DNA of 64,000 bases, taken from contig NC_058196.1 of assembly GCF_907165205.1 (NCBI RefSeq), positions 5,064,501 through 5,128,500 of the forward strand, in the 5' to 3' direction. The translations under genes and the position numbers were made by a program. Every line of letters begins with the position of its first letter. Position 1 is the first letter of the stretch. This document shows, piece after piece, positions 1 through 9,772 of the stretch. The notes under the pieces were generated by a model, which saw only the letters and a program-made list of their open reading frames with translations, was not told the DNA's origin and ran no database searches. Source of the DNA: Coccinella septempunctata (Eukaryota; Arthropoda; Insecta; Coleoptera; Coccinellidae).

Positions 1-39
1 ACACATGTGGTCAGAATTTTGGATTTCGCATCTATCATT

Positions 40-390
40 TCCAGGGACCGGAGACCCTTCCAAATCAAGACACTAGTATTCGTAAGAGTATGTATCCAGG
101 GACCGGAGACCCTTCCTACATGTCTCAAATGAACACTTCAACATGTATATTCATCAAATTATATCTCCAGGGACCAAAGACCCTTCCAATATAACTCGAA
201 CAAATATACAACAAATTTTGAGTATTATCAGATTATGTTTCCAGGAACGAAGAACCTTTCCACAATATACAGATAAAACACTCAACAGACATATTACCAA
301 AGTACCTAAGGGATCGAAGATCCTTTCAAGATACTAAGATAAACAACAGAATTTATTATCAGAGTATGTTTGAGATCGAAGATCATTTAT
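40..390. repeat. Decaying minisatellite in the 3' non-coding part of the copia element
   Basis: A motif of about 21 bases built on CCAGGGACCGGAGACCCTTC recurs at about 42, 97, 168, 240, 310 and 370, separated by unrelated AT-rich spacers, giving a period of roughly 55-75 bases. The first two copies match almost exactly; those nearer pol are progressively worse (the last keeps mainly GATCGAAGATC). It lies downstream of the pol stop codon and before the expected 3' LTR. No open frame of interest crosses it. The function is unknown. Confidence 0.75.
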
Positions 391-580
391 AACACTACTC
401 AGATGAGGTATACATAATGACTGAAAAGAAAAGAATTAATATTACTTATGAAATGTTTGATCAAACAGAGCAGTTTTGAGTTTGTCGTTGACTTTTCTCA
501 TTTTCTTCCTATAATATTGAATCATTATGACTTATTACTTGGTTATCATCTTATGCTTGGATTGGATATTTTCATGCAAA
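391..580. other. Copia 3' untranslated region, no gene
   Basis: AT-rich sequence between the minisatellite and the pol stop codon. It contains a purine run on the minus strand at 492-509 that resembles a polypurine tract, but the bases that follow it do not match the start of the LTR (TGTTGAAG), so I do not call a functional tract. Confidence 0.5.
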
Positions 581-3500
581 TCAAACCTCATAGAATACAA
601 GGTGATCACGAAACTTAGTTAGCTTTACTGCATTCAATGGTATTGTTAGAATATCAGCAATCTGATCATTGGTATTGATCTTCACAATATTAATTTTCTT
701 ATCTCTTACGTGTTGACGAATCAATAAATATTTACGTTCCACATACTTCAAGCGGCTTTTACTTGTGCTAGCCAGACAGTTACGTCTTGCTGCTTCATTG
801 TCTTCATATATATTAACTGGAAATGCTCTGAGACCCACAGTCTCTTCTAATAATTGTGCTAAAAATAGAATTTCATTAGTAGCATGAGTAAGTGCAATAA
901 ATTCCGCTTCTGCTGAACTTTGTGCTATTGTTGATTGAAGTTTTGAGCACCATACAACAGGATTACCAAATGCAAAAATCACAAAGCCTGTGGTCGACTT
1001 TTGACCACACTTATCACCTGAAAAATCTGCATCACAATAACATGACAAAATTGGAGATCCTACTGTGAATTTTAGACCTAACTGACTTGTACCTTTCAAA
1101 TACCTGAAAACTCTTTTAACTAATGTCCAATGATACTGCTGTGGGTTAGCTTGGAATCTAGCCAAATAACCTACGGCAAAGGATATATCAGGTCTTGTGA
1201 ACATACTTAAATACAGTAGGGAACCTATAGCTTTCTTATACGGAAAATCTGCTTCATTTGTTACTTCCGGAACTTTATGATTTCCTTGAGGAACTAAAGG
1301 AGTGTCAACTGAATTTGAGTTTTCCATTCGAAATTCTTTCAACATTTCATTAACAAACTGTGTTTGATGAAGAAACAACTGATTTTCTGATCTAGTGATT
1401 TCCAAACCAAGAAATTTTGTAGGAAAGCCAAATTGTTTTACCTTAAAACGTGACTTCAACATATTCACATTTTCCTGAATAAGGTTTCTACAACTACCTG
1501 TAATTAATAGATCATCAACATATACTAAAATCAAAACGATATTACTATCTTCCTTTTTCTTATATAAACATGGTTCTCGTAAATTTGATTCAAAACCAGA
1601 ATCCTTCAGAAAATTATCAAGTGTCATAAACCAACATTTCGGTGCTATAGATAATCCATAAAGAGCTTTTCGTAACTTCAATATTACCTTCGATTTATCA
1701 AGATTGATTCCTTCAGGAACACTTACATATTTTGGTCGATCAATTTCACCATGAAGAAATGCTGTTTTGACATCCAACTGTTCAACATGCCAATTCCTAG
1801 AAACTGATAATGCAAATAATAATTTAACAACTGATAGAGCTGGTGTAGGAGATGCAGTTTCCTCAGGAGTATACTTTTCAGTATCTTTGCATCCTACAAC
1901 AACTAAACGAGCCTTACACACACCATTGTCCTTAACTGTAAATACCCATTTCAACGGAATACTTTTCATACCTTGTTTTCTTTCCACAATTTCCCAAACT
2001 TCATGTTGGTTTATAGCTTCAAGTTCGGACTGAATGGCAGTAATCCATTTACTACTTTCTGAACATGTCATTGCTTCCAGATATGTTTGAGGTGTTTTAC
2101 TTGTCTGATAGATTTTTGTATCATATACAAAACCAAATGGATTCAAAATTGTGGCATTAACTGAAATTTGCGGCATATCAAGTCCACTGGTTTCATTGCC
2201 ATCAAAATCATCTAGCTGGGATATTTCTTCATATTCTATCTCATTATTTATCTGAGAGCTAACTGAAACATTTTCTAACATATTTGTAGCACTTGTTTTA
2301 TCAACAGAATTGTTGGAGCTACTCTGTACTGGACTTGTAGTTCTTACAGAATCAGAGTTTTGTTCAACTGATTTCATTTCAACAGGATTGTTTGCAACTG
2401 ATACAACAGAATTGCCAGTAGGTGGCACAACAGATATGTCCGTAATGGACGCAACAGAATTGCCTACAGAGGGCGTAACAGAAACGTTCTCACTGGACTC
2501 AACAGATTCAGACGAAACTGTTAATTCATCACTTGGGACTGATAACTTTGATTCATATGACTTGTAGGTCAACTCTTCATTTATTAGAACATTACAAGAT
2601 GTAATAGTCTTACATGTTTTAGGATCATACAACAAATAGCCAGTATCGGTATATCCTATTAAATACATTGTGCTGGATCTTGCATTCAACTTTTTACCTT
2701 TTGGAACATTTTCATTTCTAACTTCTGCCTGTGAACCAAAAATTCTTATATTTTGCAGATCGGCTTGTTTTCCATAGAGTTTTTCATATGGAGTCAAAAA
2801 GTCTAATGATGAATGAGGCGTACGATTGTATAGATAGCAAGCAGTCGAAAATGCAAAACCCCAGAAAGTATTTGGAAAGCCTGATTCAAATAACAAGGCT
2901 CTAGCCCTTTCTTGGAGTGTTCTATTGAACCTTTCAGCAGTTCCATTATGCTCATGTTGATAAGGTTCTGCTAACTGAATTTGAATACCAAACTGATCGA
3001 GAACTTGTTGACAAGATTCGCTGATGAACTCTGTTCCATTATCACAACGTAATTTTCTGAATTGACCAGGACTAGGAAATAATGACTGAAGATAGTTCAA
3101 AGCAGACTTCAAAAACTTGAAAGTTTCAGACTTTTGTTTCATTAGGAAAATTTGTGCATATCTTGAATAATCATCTAGAACAATTAAAATATACTTTTTC
3201 TTAGTGTAATGTGTTGGCGGATTGACAGTTAATAGATCTGAATGAAGAATTTCACAAGCTCTAGTGGCTCGATCTCTTTCTTTTGCACATGTTTTTCTGG
3301 TCATTTTTGCTTTAGAACAAATTGTACAATTACCAGTACTGAGATTATACGTGAGTTCTTTAACTCCTTGAACAACATTAGGTAATTTTCCTAAGTAAGA
3401 AGATGATATATGACCCATTCTACGATGCCACATACTACCTTCCTGAGCCAACATTTTTAACTGATTACGAGTAAATCTTTTACGTAATTTTCGTGTTTCT

Positions 3501-4891
3501 CTTCTACTATTATTGACTTTCTTATTGGATTTGATAACTGAGAGTTTCATTTTAAAACTAGAATTATCTTTCGAACTTGACTGTTTATTTATACTTTCTA
3601 CTTTATTTACATTAATTTTGTTGATACTACTTGTATCACCAGGATTGACTCTTGCTGAAATTCGATAAACGCCATCCGATACAAAGAGCAGGGAGATCTT
3701 TCTTCTTAATTTTCTAGATAAAATAAATCCATTATTAGCATTTAGCACAAGACTTGTCCCAAACTGAATATTAAATGCACGGACACTGAGAATATTATCC
3801 CTTACTTCGGGGACATACTGAACATTAGCTAGATGTACAATGTGCGAACTTTTTCCAAACTGTACTAATAATGGAAGAGTTCCCTGACCCATTGACATAG
3901 TGCTTTCAGTTTCCGATGCCAAAACAACAGATATCGGCTCTTTATAAGCTTGATAGTTCAACAAAATATTCTGTACATTCACTACATGGTGAGATGCACC
4001 AGAATCAACTAGAAATGTTGCAAACATACTGAAATTATTCAAATCGAACAATGACTTACTAGATTTTTGATCTTTCAGTTTCCTACAGTCCTTCTTTTCG
4101 TGTCCCTTCTTATGGCAGAAAAAGCAGAATCTCTCTGTGTTCACACATGTGTTTGACTTGTGGAACATCAAACCACATTTTCTGCAACTTGCCTCACGCT
4201 TTTCAGCTGGTGTCATTTTCTTGATTTTCTCCAACTGATCCAGTGTGTAAGGACTCTTTTCTGCCCTTTTCTCTTTAAAATAAGGAGACCTCTTAGCTTG
4301 ATATTTCTCTTTCTTTGAACCATCCCTGTTTGTTCGATCAGACCTATCCTCTAAACAAAAATCACAACAATTATTATCATCTCTCTTACCACATTTGATG
4401 CAGAGCACTGAAACTGAATTAGGATTAGCAAAAGTACATTCCTCAATGGGATCGTCAATACAAAAAGAGCATACAGTATACACTTCATTGATCTCAGTAT
4501 TGAGATTCTCACCCGTAATACCAAAACACTCGGAACAAATATCCAAACTATCATTTGATTCATTCTTATACATACTGTTTTCTGCTTCCTTAAAATATTG
4601 GCTATTCGCCACCTCCAGAAAGGCATTCTTTACGAACTCGTACGTCCTCGTTTCCTCTGGTAGTGTAGCCATTGTGGTGAAAAACGCCAAGAAACCATTA
4701 GCATCCTTGATTTTATGTAGAAAATATCCCACTATGATCTTCGGGTCCAACGGAAAGCCCAGTTCCTTGAATTCTTGAACTCCTTTTTCGAATTGTGAGA
4801 CGAAGTTCACCGGGTTCATCTTCGGGTAAAATGTAATTTTTCCAAAATTGTCCAAAACTTCCACCATTTTTTTGAACATCATTTTTGCCAA
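581..4891 (-). CDS. pol: Copia Gag C-terminus/Pol polyprotein (protease, integrase, reverse transcriptase, RNase H)
   Basis: This 1,436-residue frame is uninterrupted. In order: four CxxC pairs (119/122, 141/144, 164/167, 176/179); two CCHC zinc knuckles of form CX2CX4HX4C (236-249 and 256-269); an aspartic protease with DSG at 296-298; an integrase zinc-binding HHCC (H489, H494, C522, C525) and catalytic D552, D617, E653 with 35 residues between the last two; a Ser-rich linker (about 780-900); reverse transcriptase with D1040 and YVDD at 1124-1127; and RNase H with D1287, E1328 and D1364. All catalytic residues are present. In copia elements the products copy RNA into DNA and integrate it. 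The listed start is only the first ATG in this frame. Translation probably begins in gag (ATG at 5381), which is one base out of register across an A7 run at 4867-4873. Confidence 0.95.
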   Translation of the reverse strand: MAKMMFKKMVEVLDNFGKITFYPKMNPVNFVSQFEKGVQEFKELGFPLDPKIIVGYFLHKIKDANGFLAFFTTMATLPEETRTYEFVKNAFLEVANSQYFKEAENSMYKNESNDSLDICSECFGITGENLNTEINEVYTVCSFCIDDPIEECTFANPNSVSVLCIKCGKRDDNNCCDFCLEDRSDRTNRDGSKKEKYQAKRSPYFKEKRAEKSPYTLDQLEKIKKMTPAEKREASCRKCGLMFHKSNTCVNTERFCFFCHKKGHEKKDCRKLKDQKSSKSLFDLNNFSMFATFLVDSGASHHVVNVQNILLNYQAYKEPISVVLASETESTMSMGQGTLPLLVQFGKSSHIVHLANVQYVPEVRDNILSVRAFNIQFGTSLVLNANNGFILSRKLRRKISLLFVSDGVYRISARVNPGDTSSINKINVNKVESINKQSSSKDNSSFKMKLSVIKSNKKVNNSRRETRKLRKRFTRNQLKMLAQEGSMWHRRMGHISSSYLGKLPNVVQGVKELTYNLSTGNCTICSKAKMTRKTCAKERDRATRACEILHSDLLTVNPPTHYTKKKYILIVLDDYSRYAQIFLMKQKSETFKFLKSALNYLQSLFPSPGQFRKLRCDNGTEFISESCQQVLDQFGIQIQLAEPYQHEHNGTAERFNRTLQERARALLFESGFPNTFWGFAFSTACYLYNRTPHSSLDFLTPYEKLYGKQADLQNIRIFGSQAEVRNENVPKGKKLNARSSTMYLIGYTDTGYLLYDPKTCKTITSCNVLINEELTYKSYESKLSVPSDELTVSSESVESSENVSVTPSVGNSVASITDISVVPPTGNSVVSVANNPVEMKSVEQNSDSVRTTSPVQSSSNNSVDKTSATNMLENVSVSSQINNEIEYEEISQLDDFDGNETSGLDMPQISVNATILNPFGFVYDTKIYQTSKTPQTYLEAMTCSESSKWITAIQSELEAINQHEVWEIVERKQGMKSIPLKWVFTVKDNGVCKARLVVVGCKDTEKYTPEETASPTPALSVVKLLFALSVSRNWHVEQLDVKTAFLHGEIDRPKYVSVPEGINLDKSKVILKLRKALYGLSIAPKCWFMTLDNFLKDSGFESNLREPCLYKKKEDSNIVLILVYVDDLLITGSCRNLIQENVNMLKSRFKVKQFGFPTKFLGLEITRSENQLFLHQTQFVNEMLKEFRMENSNSVDTPLVPQGNHKVPEVTNEADFPYKKAIGSLLYLSMFTRPDISFAVGYLARFQANPQQYHWTLVKRVFRYLKGTSQLGLKFTVGSPILSCYCDADFSGDKCGQKSTTGFVIFAFGNPVVWCSKLQSTIAQSSAEAEFIALTHATNEILFLAQLLEETVGLRAFPVNIYEDNEAARRNCLASTSKSRLKYVERKYLLIRQHVRDKKINIVKINTNDQIADILTIPLNAVKLTKFRDHLVFYEV

Positions 4892-5381
4892 ACATTTGTA
4901 TAAGTTTCTTGAAGGCTTCAGCTGCCGATTCTTCGCTTTCTATTACAGCTCTGGGAGCGTGCTGCAGAGATGCTTCCAAGTATTGTAGGACTTGAGCGTT
5001 GTACATGTTTTTCTCATCTACGCTCATGCTACACTCTGGTCCACCCATATTGTGTAGTAGAAATTGCGATCTTCCTAGGGCCCTGATGTCACGTTCGACT
5101 CTTTGTTTCCATGAACGGAAATTGGAATGACCCCTCAGCTTGTCGCTGGTCTCAAATTGAGGTATTATGAAGGTGGGTATATTGACCTTCTCCACAGATT
5201 GTTCTGATACTGTGCTTCCTGTTGACGTTGCCGGAGGATTCAAGTTGTTTATTTGCTCTGCCAACATCTTCACGAAATTGGTGTTCGTGAGCATTGCAAA
5301 AATATTTTCTGGTACTCCCATCGTTGACCTTTCGCTTGCATCGGATTGGTCCATCTCGATCATCTCTTCTTGATTGAACAT
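4713..5381 (-). CDS. gag: Copia Gag N-terminal part, frame-shifted relative to pol
   Basis: The frame starts at the ATG at 5381, downstream of the 5' LTR and primer site, and codes for 222 residues. Roughly the first 169 look like copia Gag (a LRGHSNFRSWKQ segment followed by a helical region ending near AEAFKKLIQMFG). After the run of seven A on the minus strand (4873-4867) the frame reads nonsense to a stop at 4713, while the natural continuation of Gag is in the pol frame. One extra A in the run is the simplest explanation: a six-A run would make a single polyprotein of about 1,600 residues, the normal copia layout. It could be a replication or sequencing slip, or, less likely, a real recoding site. 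Confidence 0.8.
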   Translation of the reverse strand: MFNQEEMIEMDQSDASERSTMGVPENIFAMLTNTNFVKMLAEQINNLNPPATSTGSTVSEQSVEKVNIPTFIIPQFETSDKLRGHSNFRSWKQRVERDIRALGRSQFLLHNMGGPECSMSVDEKNMYNAQVLQYLEASLQHAPRAVIESEESAAEAFKKLIQMFGKNDVQKNGGSFGQFWKNYILPEDEPGELRLTIRKRSSRIQGTGLSVGPEDHSGIFST

Positions 5382-5392
5382 GCTTGTTGTTG

Positions 5393-5466
5393 AACACGTG
5401 GTCGTCTAGTCTTCTGTTTAACACGTGGTCTTCTAGTCTTCTGTTTAACACGTGGTCTTCTGTTTG
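5393..5466. repeat. 27-bp tandem repeat in the copia 5' leader
   Basis: Two full 27-bp units (5393-5419, 5420-5446) starting AACACGTGGTC and a partial third (5447-5466) lie between the primer binding site and the gag start. Each carries the palindrome CACGTG. They form part of the untranslated leader; no function can be assigned. Confidence 0.8.
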
Positions 5467-5495
5467 TTAATTAATACGCACGCACATACACACAA

Positions 5496-5507
5496 GCGCT
5501 GCTACCA
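5496..5507 (-). other. Primer binding site complementary to initiator tRNA-Met 3' end
   Basis: On the minus strand the bases directly after the LTR read TGGTAGCAGCGC. The first nine match the complement of the 3' end of animal initiator tRNA-Met (TGGTAGCAG). Immediate adjacency to the LTR edge supports both calls. Many copia elements use an internal fragment of this tRNA, so use of its 3' end is worth noting. Confidence 0.8.
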
Positions 5508-5809
5508 TGTGAGGGTGGATACTTTTGAAACTGATGAGACGGTTTTAACAAAGTTTATTTAAAGATCTATTTTAACACACTGGTGAATAATACAAAATGG
5601 CCGATGGTCGCTTGAAACTATTAATAGTGAGAGTAGCCTTTATCTATTCGCATTCCCGACAGAACTGGCTTCTGCACCATTAATAGCACGTGTACCTAAC
5701 TTAGTTGCGCTTGCGCATTAGGCCGAACATAATATTAGTTGTCAGCAGGTTGCTTTATAGAAGTGGACTGGTCCCAAATCAACTTTGGCCAGCAGTTCTT
5801 ACTTCAACA
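5508..5809 (-). repeat. 5' long terminal repeat of the copia element
   Basis: The 302-bp LTR runs on the minus strand from TGTTGAAG (5809) to CCTCACA (5508), so it has the usual TG...CA ends. It holds a TATAAAG box (5759-5753) and an AATAAA signal (5559-5554) in the order expected for promoter then polyadenylation. The right boundary is confirmed by the array sequence resuming after the target duplication, and the left by the abutting primer site. With no second LTR in view, LTR divergence cannot be used to date the insertion. Confidence 0.85.
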
Positions 5810-6793
5810 CTATTGTACGGGGAGAAATGTAGTAAATATATCCTTTAATTTCAATAATAATTAAACCTTAAAAATTTACATCAATTTTTTCACGGTCTGT
5901 CAACAGTCAAATGAAACTGGCCTAAGGCTCCCTCAACACTTCTACCCGAATGACAGGCAAACACGTTATACGAATTGAAAAATTATGGAAATTATAAAAT
6001 TTTAAGTTAGTTTTGGCTGAATAGTGACCTCGACTTTCCTAATATAAATTTATCTTGGCAATTTCAACGCTAAAAATCACGAAATGACTGAAAATATTCA
6101 GGGCCAAAACGAAGGTTCTGAAAGGTGCTTAACCGAGGTGGTTTCGTAATATCGAAAATTGCAAACTTACCTGTACATATCGAGCCGAAATATGGGTACC
6201 TGGAGGTGCTACAGGATATGGAGAATGATTCTCTAGCATTTATCTTCCCTATTTTGGCATTATTCATATAATAATCGACTCGAGTTTCCGATAACTGCAA
6301 AAACCCCTTTCGAAACGTCAGACGTGATGGAAATTACTTCTATGCTCTTGGAAATTAATTTATCAAATTTTCGTAGACGTCAAAAATTTTCGAAATTCTT
6401 ACGCTTTTTTAGGTAATATCGTTCGGGCTCCGGGAAAAAAAACAGGCCTATTTTAATTTCGGGTTCTTCGAGCTTAGTTCGACACCCACCCGGGCTCTCG
6501 AGCTACCGCGGATCTCTCAAGCTAATCAAATCATTTTGGTATCTTTTCGCGAAAATCGTGAATTTCGCGATTTTCTCACGCAATTTTCGGACACTTCTAG
6601 ACGGGGTAAAAATACGATCTAGGCATTTTCGGAAAGCTCGATTCTTACTCTTGCGTTCCATGTACCGCTCTACCCGGCCACGCGCCTTCGGCGCTCACCA
6701 TTTCAAATTTCCCACACCCTCCCCCGACACTTCAACATGGCAAAAAATTTGATACGATTCAGTGATCATTTTTTATCAACGTTATAGTATTAA
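5810..6793 (-). mobile_element. M0: 5' portion of a medium Helitron unit, cut by the copia insertion
   Basis: Only the 5' kilobase (on the minus strand) of this unit is in view; the rest lies beyond the copia element to the left. The piece is almost the same as the corresponding part of M5 (55433-56414), sharing unusual bases such as CTGGAGGTGC and CCGATAACTGC. It contains the conserved 5' core described under A3: a hairpin built from GAAAATCG and CGATTTTC, a GCGCCTTCGGCGC hairpin and a splice-donor-like CAG/GTAAGT on the minus strand. It has no coding capacity that I would defend. Confidence 0.8.
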
Positions 6794-9737
6794 CTAGTAA
6801 GCCCATAGATCTACCTTTATTGATAGATCTACCTTTTTTGGCAGATCAGTATAGCCAGGAGATCCACCTTGTAGGTAGATTCGCCTTCATGGACAGATTC
6901 GCCTTTTGTCCGTAGCTCGGGCCTTCGGCCCTCGCGATTCGCCTTCCGCCTGTAGCTCGGGCCTACGGCCCTCGCACTTAATGATACGCGAATACTATAC
7001 AATACTGAGTATCACACATAACTCACACCGTTCGATATATACAGGCATTGTCGCAAATTTCACGAAAGAAAACAAATAATCTCATACACTGCTCAAAAAT
7101 TGGCAAAAATCAGTTATATTCAGTTGGACAGAAGCCTTATAACGGAGATTCCATGCATTCAGTTCATCTTGAATTGAAACTCACAAAGTTCTTTCTCTAC
7201 GATGAAACAAAAAACTAACCTGAAATGAGAATAACTGGCCAAAAGTCTATAAAAGTAGAATTTTAACGCAAAAAACACACCCTGCCATTGTATTCCAATA
7301 ATCATTATATCATTCCACTCGAATAAGTTATTCGAAAACATTTTTCCTTTTATCTGGAATGATTAAATACAATAATCCTCGTACAATAATCAAAAAGCTT
7401 AAAAATTGGCCAAAATCTGTTATATGGAATGGAAAAGAAGCCTAATTAAAAAAATTTCAAGCATCATAATATTTAATTCAGTTCATTTTGAACAAAAATC
7501 TACAAAATCCCTTCATCTACGATAAGAAAAAAAACTAACCTCAAATGACAAAAACTTGGCGAAAGTCCATATAAATATAGAATTTTCACGTAAAACCTTA
7601 CTCATAGATTGTGTTTCAATAATCTTTTTATCATCCCAATAATCATTTTATTATTCCACTTGAATGAGTTAATTGAAAACATTTCTCCTATTTCTGGAAT
7701 GAGCGAATAGAATAATCCTTGTACACTAATCAAAAAGCTTGAAAATTGGCCAAAATCTGTTATATGGAATTGAAAATAAGCCTAATTATGAAGATTCCAA
7801 GTATTATAACATTTAATTCAGTTCATTTCGAACAAAAACCTACAGAGTCCCTCTCTCTACGATAAGAGAAAAATCTTACCTTGAATGAGAAAACTCGACA
7901 AATGTCTATAAACATAGAATTTTAACGCAAAAGCTAACTCATAGATTGTGTTTCAATAATCATTATATAATTCCAACAGAATAAGTTATCTCAAAATGTA
8001 TTTTGCCATAGATCTAGACTAAGAAAATCATCTCCATACACTACCCAATTGCTTGAACGTTGTCAGAAATCTGATGTACTCAGTTGAAAAGAAGAGAAAT
8101 AGATCATCTACTTCACATGGAAACTCTCCTGAACGAATTGCTTTATGAACTTACTCTGAAAAAACTTTTTTTTACCAAATAACACTGTCCGAGAGATGAT
8201 ATTATACATTTCTTGATCTGATAAATTTATATATGCCTGAAAATAAATTTCAATTATAAAATATAGAATCTCCTGGTCGATTTTCTGTGCAGACTCACCC
8301 CCAAGAACCGTTTGTTATCTAGAAATTCTTATGTTCATACACCAAGATTAAGGATGTTTCTCATTCTGTGAGTTTGCATGTAATTTAATCTGAAATCCAT
8401 TATGTAAACTTGACAAATGGATCATATACTTCAAATACTATCTCTTCTGAAACAATTGCTTAGAAGCTTACCCCTGAAGAAGCTTTTTTTATTTAAAATG
8501 AGACTTTCCGAGAGATGATATTTGACATTTGTGAATTTCATACATTTCTTGATATGATGAATTTTTATGTGCCTGAAAAATAAGTATTGTTAGTGACAAA
8601 ATAAACCTTCAGTTATTACATCTGATTTTGATACAGATTCACGTCCAAGAACTGTCTGTCTTTCATATCTGGAAAATCAATAATAACCTAACTTTCGGAT
8701 TATGGGGAAAAATTCATCTGTGATGTGAGCTTCGAAGTGCTATCACTGCTATGCTATTGTACGGGGAGAAATGTAGTAAATATATCCTTTAATTTCAATA
8801 ATAATTAAACCTTAAAAATTTACATCAATTTTTTCACGGTCTGTCAACAGTCAAATGAAACTGGCCTAAGGCTCCGTCAACACTTCTACTCAAATGACAG
8901 GAAAATACGTTATACGAATTGAAAAATTATGGAAATTATAAAATTTTAAGTTAGTTTTGGCTGAATAGTGACCTCGACTTTCCTAATATAAATTTATCTT
9001 GGCAATTTCAACGCTAAAAATCACGAAATGACTGAAAATATTCAGGGTCAAAACGAAGGTTCTGAACGGTGCTTAACCGAGGTGGTTTCGTAATATCGAA
9101 AATTGCAAACTTACCTGTACATATTGAGCCGAAATATGGGTACCTGGAGATGCTACAGGATATGGAGAATGCTTCTCTAGCATTTATCTTCCCTATTTTG
9201 GCATTATTCATATAATAATCGACTCGAGTTTCCGAAAACTGCAAAAACCCCTTTCGAAACGTCAGACGTGATGGAAATTAACTCTATGCTCTTGGAAATT
9301 AATTTATCAAATTTTCGTAGACGTCAAAAATTTTCGAAATTCTTACGCTTTTTTAGGTAATATCGTTCGGGCTCCGGGAAAAAGAACAGGCCTATTTTAA
9401 TTTCGGGTTCTTCGAGCTTAGTTCGACACCCATCCCGGCTCTCGAGCTACCGCGGATCTCTCAAGCTAATCAAATCATTTTGGTATCTTTTCGCGAAAAT
9501 CGTGAATTTCGCGATTTTCTCACGCAATTTTCGGACACTTCTAGACGGGGTAAAAATACGATCTAGGCATTTTCGGAAAGCTCGATTCTTACTCTTGCGT
9601 TCCATGTACCGCTCTACCCGGCCACGCGCCTTCGGCGCTCACCATTTCAAATTTCCCACACCCTCCCCCGACACTTCAACATGGCAAAAAATTTGATACG
9701 ATTCGGTGATCATTTTTTATCAACGTTATAGTATTAA
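6794..9737 (-). mobile_element. M1: medium non-autonomous Helitron unit, 2,944 bp
   Basis: Bounded by CTAG at 6794 and by TATTAA at 9737. From the 3' end (left): two palindromes TAGATCTA (6806-6813, 6824-6831), a relic 3' hairpin followed by CTGA (6849-6846), two GC-rich hairpin repeats (about 6895-6977), three copies of a 310-340 bp subrepeat (marked by AAAATTGGC at about 7094, 7402, 7742), two copies of a second subrepeat family also found in the A units (about 8215-8640), and the conserved 5' core from about 8758. No gene is present; it should move only with enzyme supplied by an A unit. Confidence 0.85.
6895..6977. repeat. GC-rich hairpin repeats, two copies (M1)
   Basis: A unit of about 39 bp, GATTCGCC...CGTAGCTCGGGCC, is repeated; each copy centres on a perfect small inverted repeat, GGGCC/GGCCC, around a TTC or TAC loop. 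The same repeat occurs in every S unit and M unit (two to four copies) but not in A units. These are much more GC-rich than their surroundings and could form stable hairpins in single-stranded DNA or RNA. Confidence 0.8.
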
Positions 9738-9772
9738 CTAGTATAGCCAGGAGATCCACCTTGTAGGTAGAT
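9738..9772 (-). terminator. Canonical Helitron 3' terminus (hairpin + CTAG)
   Basis: The stem arms are 9772-9766 and 9760-9754, the loop 9765-9761, the spacer 9753-9742 and the terminal CTAG 9741-9738. The next base on the minus strand is T, as required for A/T target sites. In Helitrons this structure marks where rolling-circle replication stops. The same arrangement occurs at S2 to S5. Confidence 0.75.

Larger units (their letters stand above)
1..5809 (-). mobile_element. Ty1/copia LTR retrotransposon, 5' LTR, gag and pol present, 3' LTR off the window
   Basis: The minus strand reads, from right to left: a 302-bp LTR, a tRNA-Met primer binding site, gag, then pol in the order protease, integrase, reverse transcriptase, RNase H, which is the order of the copia superfamily. 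The domain motifs are intact, so the copy is young. No second copy of the LTR is found in bases 1-580, so the element must continue past the left edge or be truncated there. It sits inside the Helitron array: the five bases after the LTR (CTATT, 5810-5814) also precede GTACGG at the uninterrupted sites near 8755 and 52494, as expected for a 5-bp target duplication. The partner duplication is out of view. Confidence 0.92.

Noticed and set aside
492..509. Purine-rich run on the minus strand as copia polypurine tract
   Set aside because: The following bases do not match the LTR start TGTTGAAG, and no LTR sequence is found in bases 1-490.
6070..6300. Minus-strand frame of 71-78 residues (starting MQ[FL]SETRVDYY) repeated in every 5' core
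   Set aside because: Open in all copies, but it runs through the splice donor CAG/GTAAGT and its conservation is explained by near-identical DNA. I treat the region as a leader, not as a separate gene.
6558..6752. Plus-strand 64-residue frame (starting MNFAIFSRNF) in every core, including S units
   Set aside because: It overlaps the GAAAATCG and GCGCC hairpins, lies on the opposite strand to the element, and is shifted or cut in several copies (for example near 50440). Probably non-coding.
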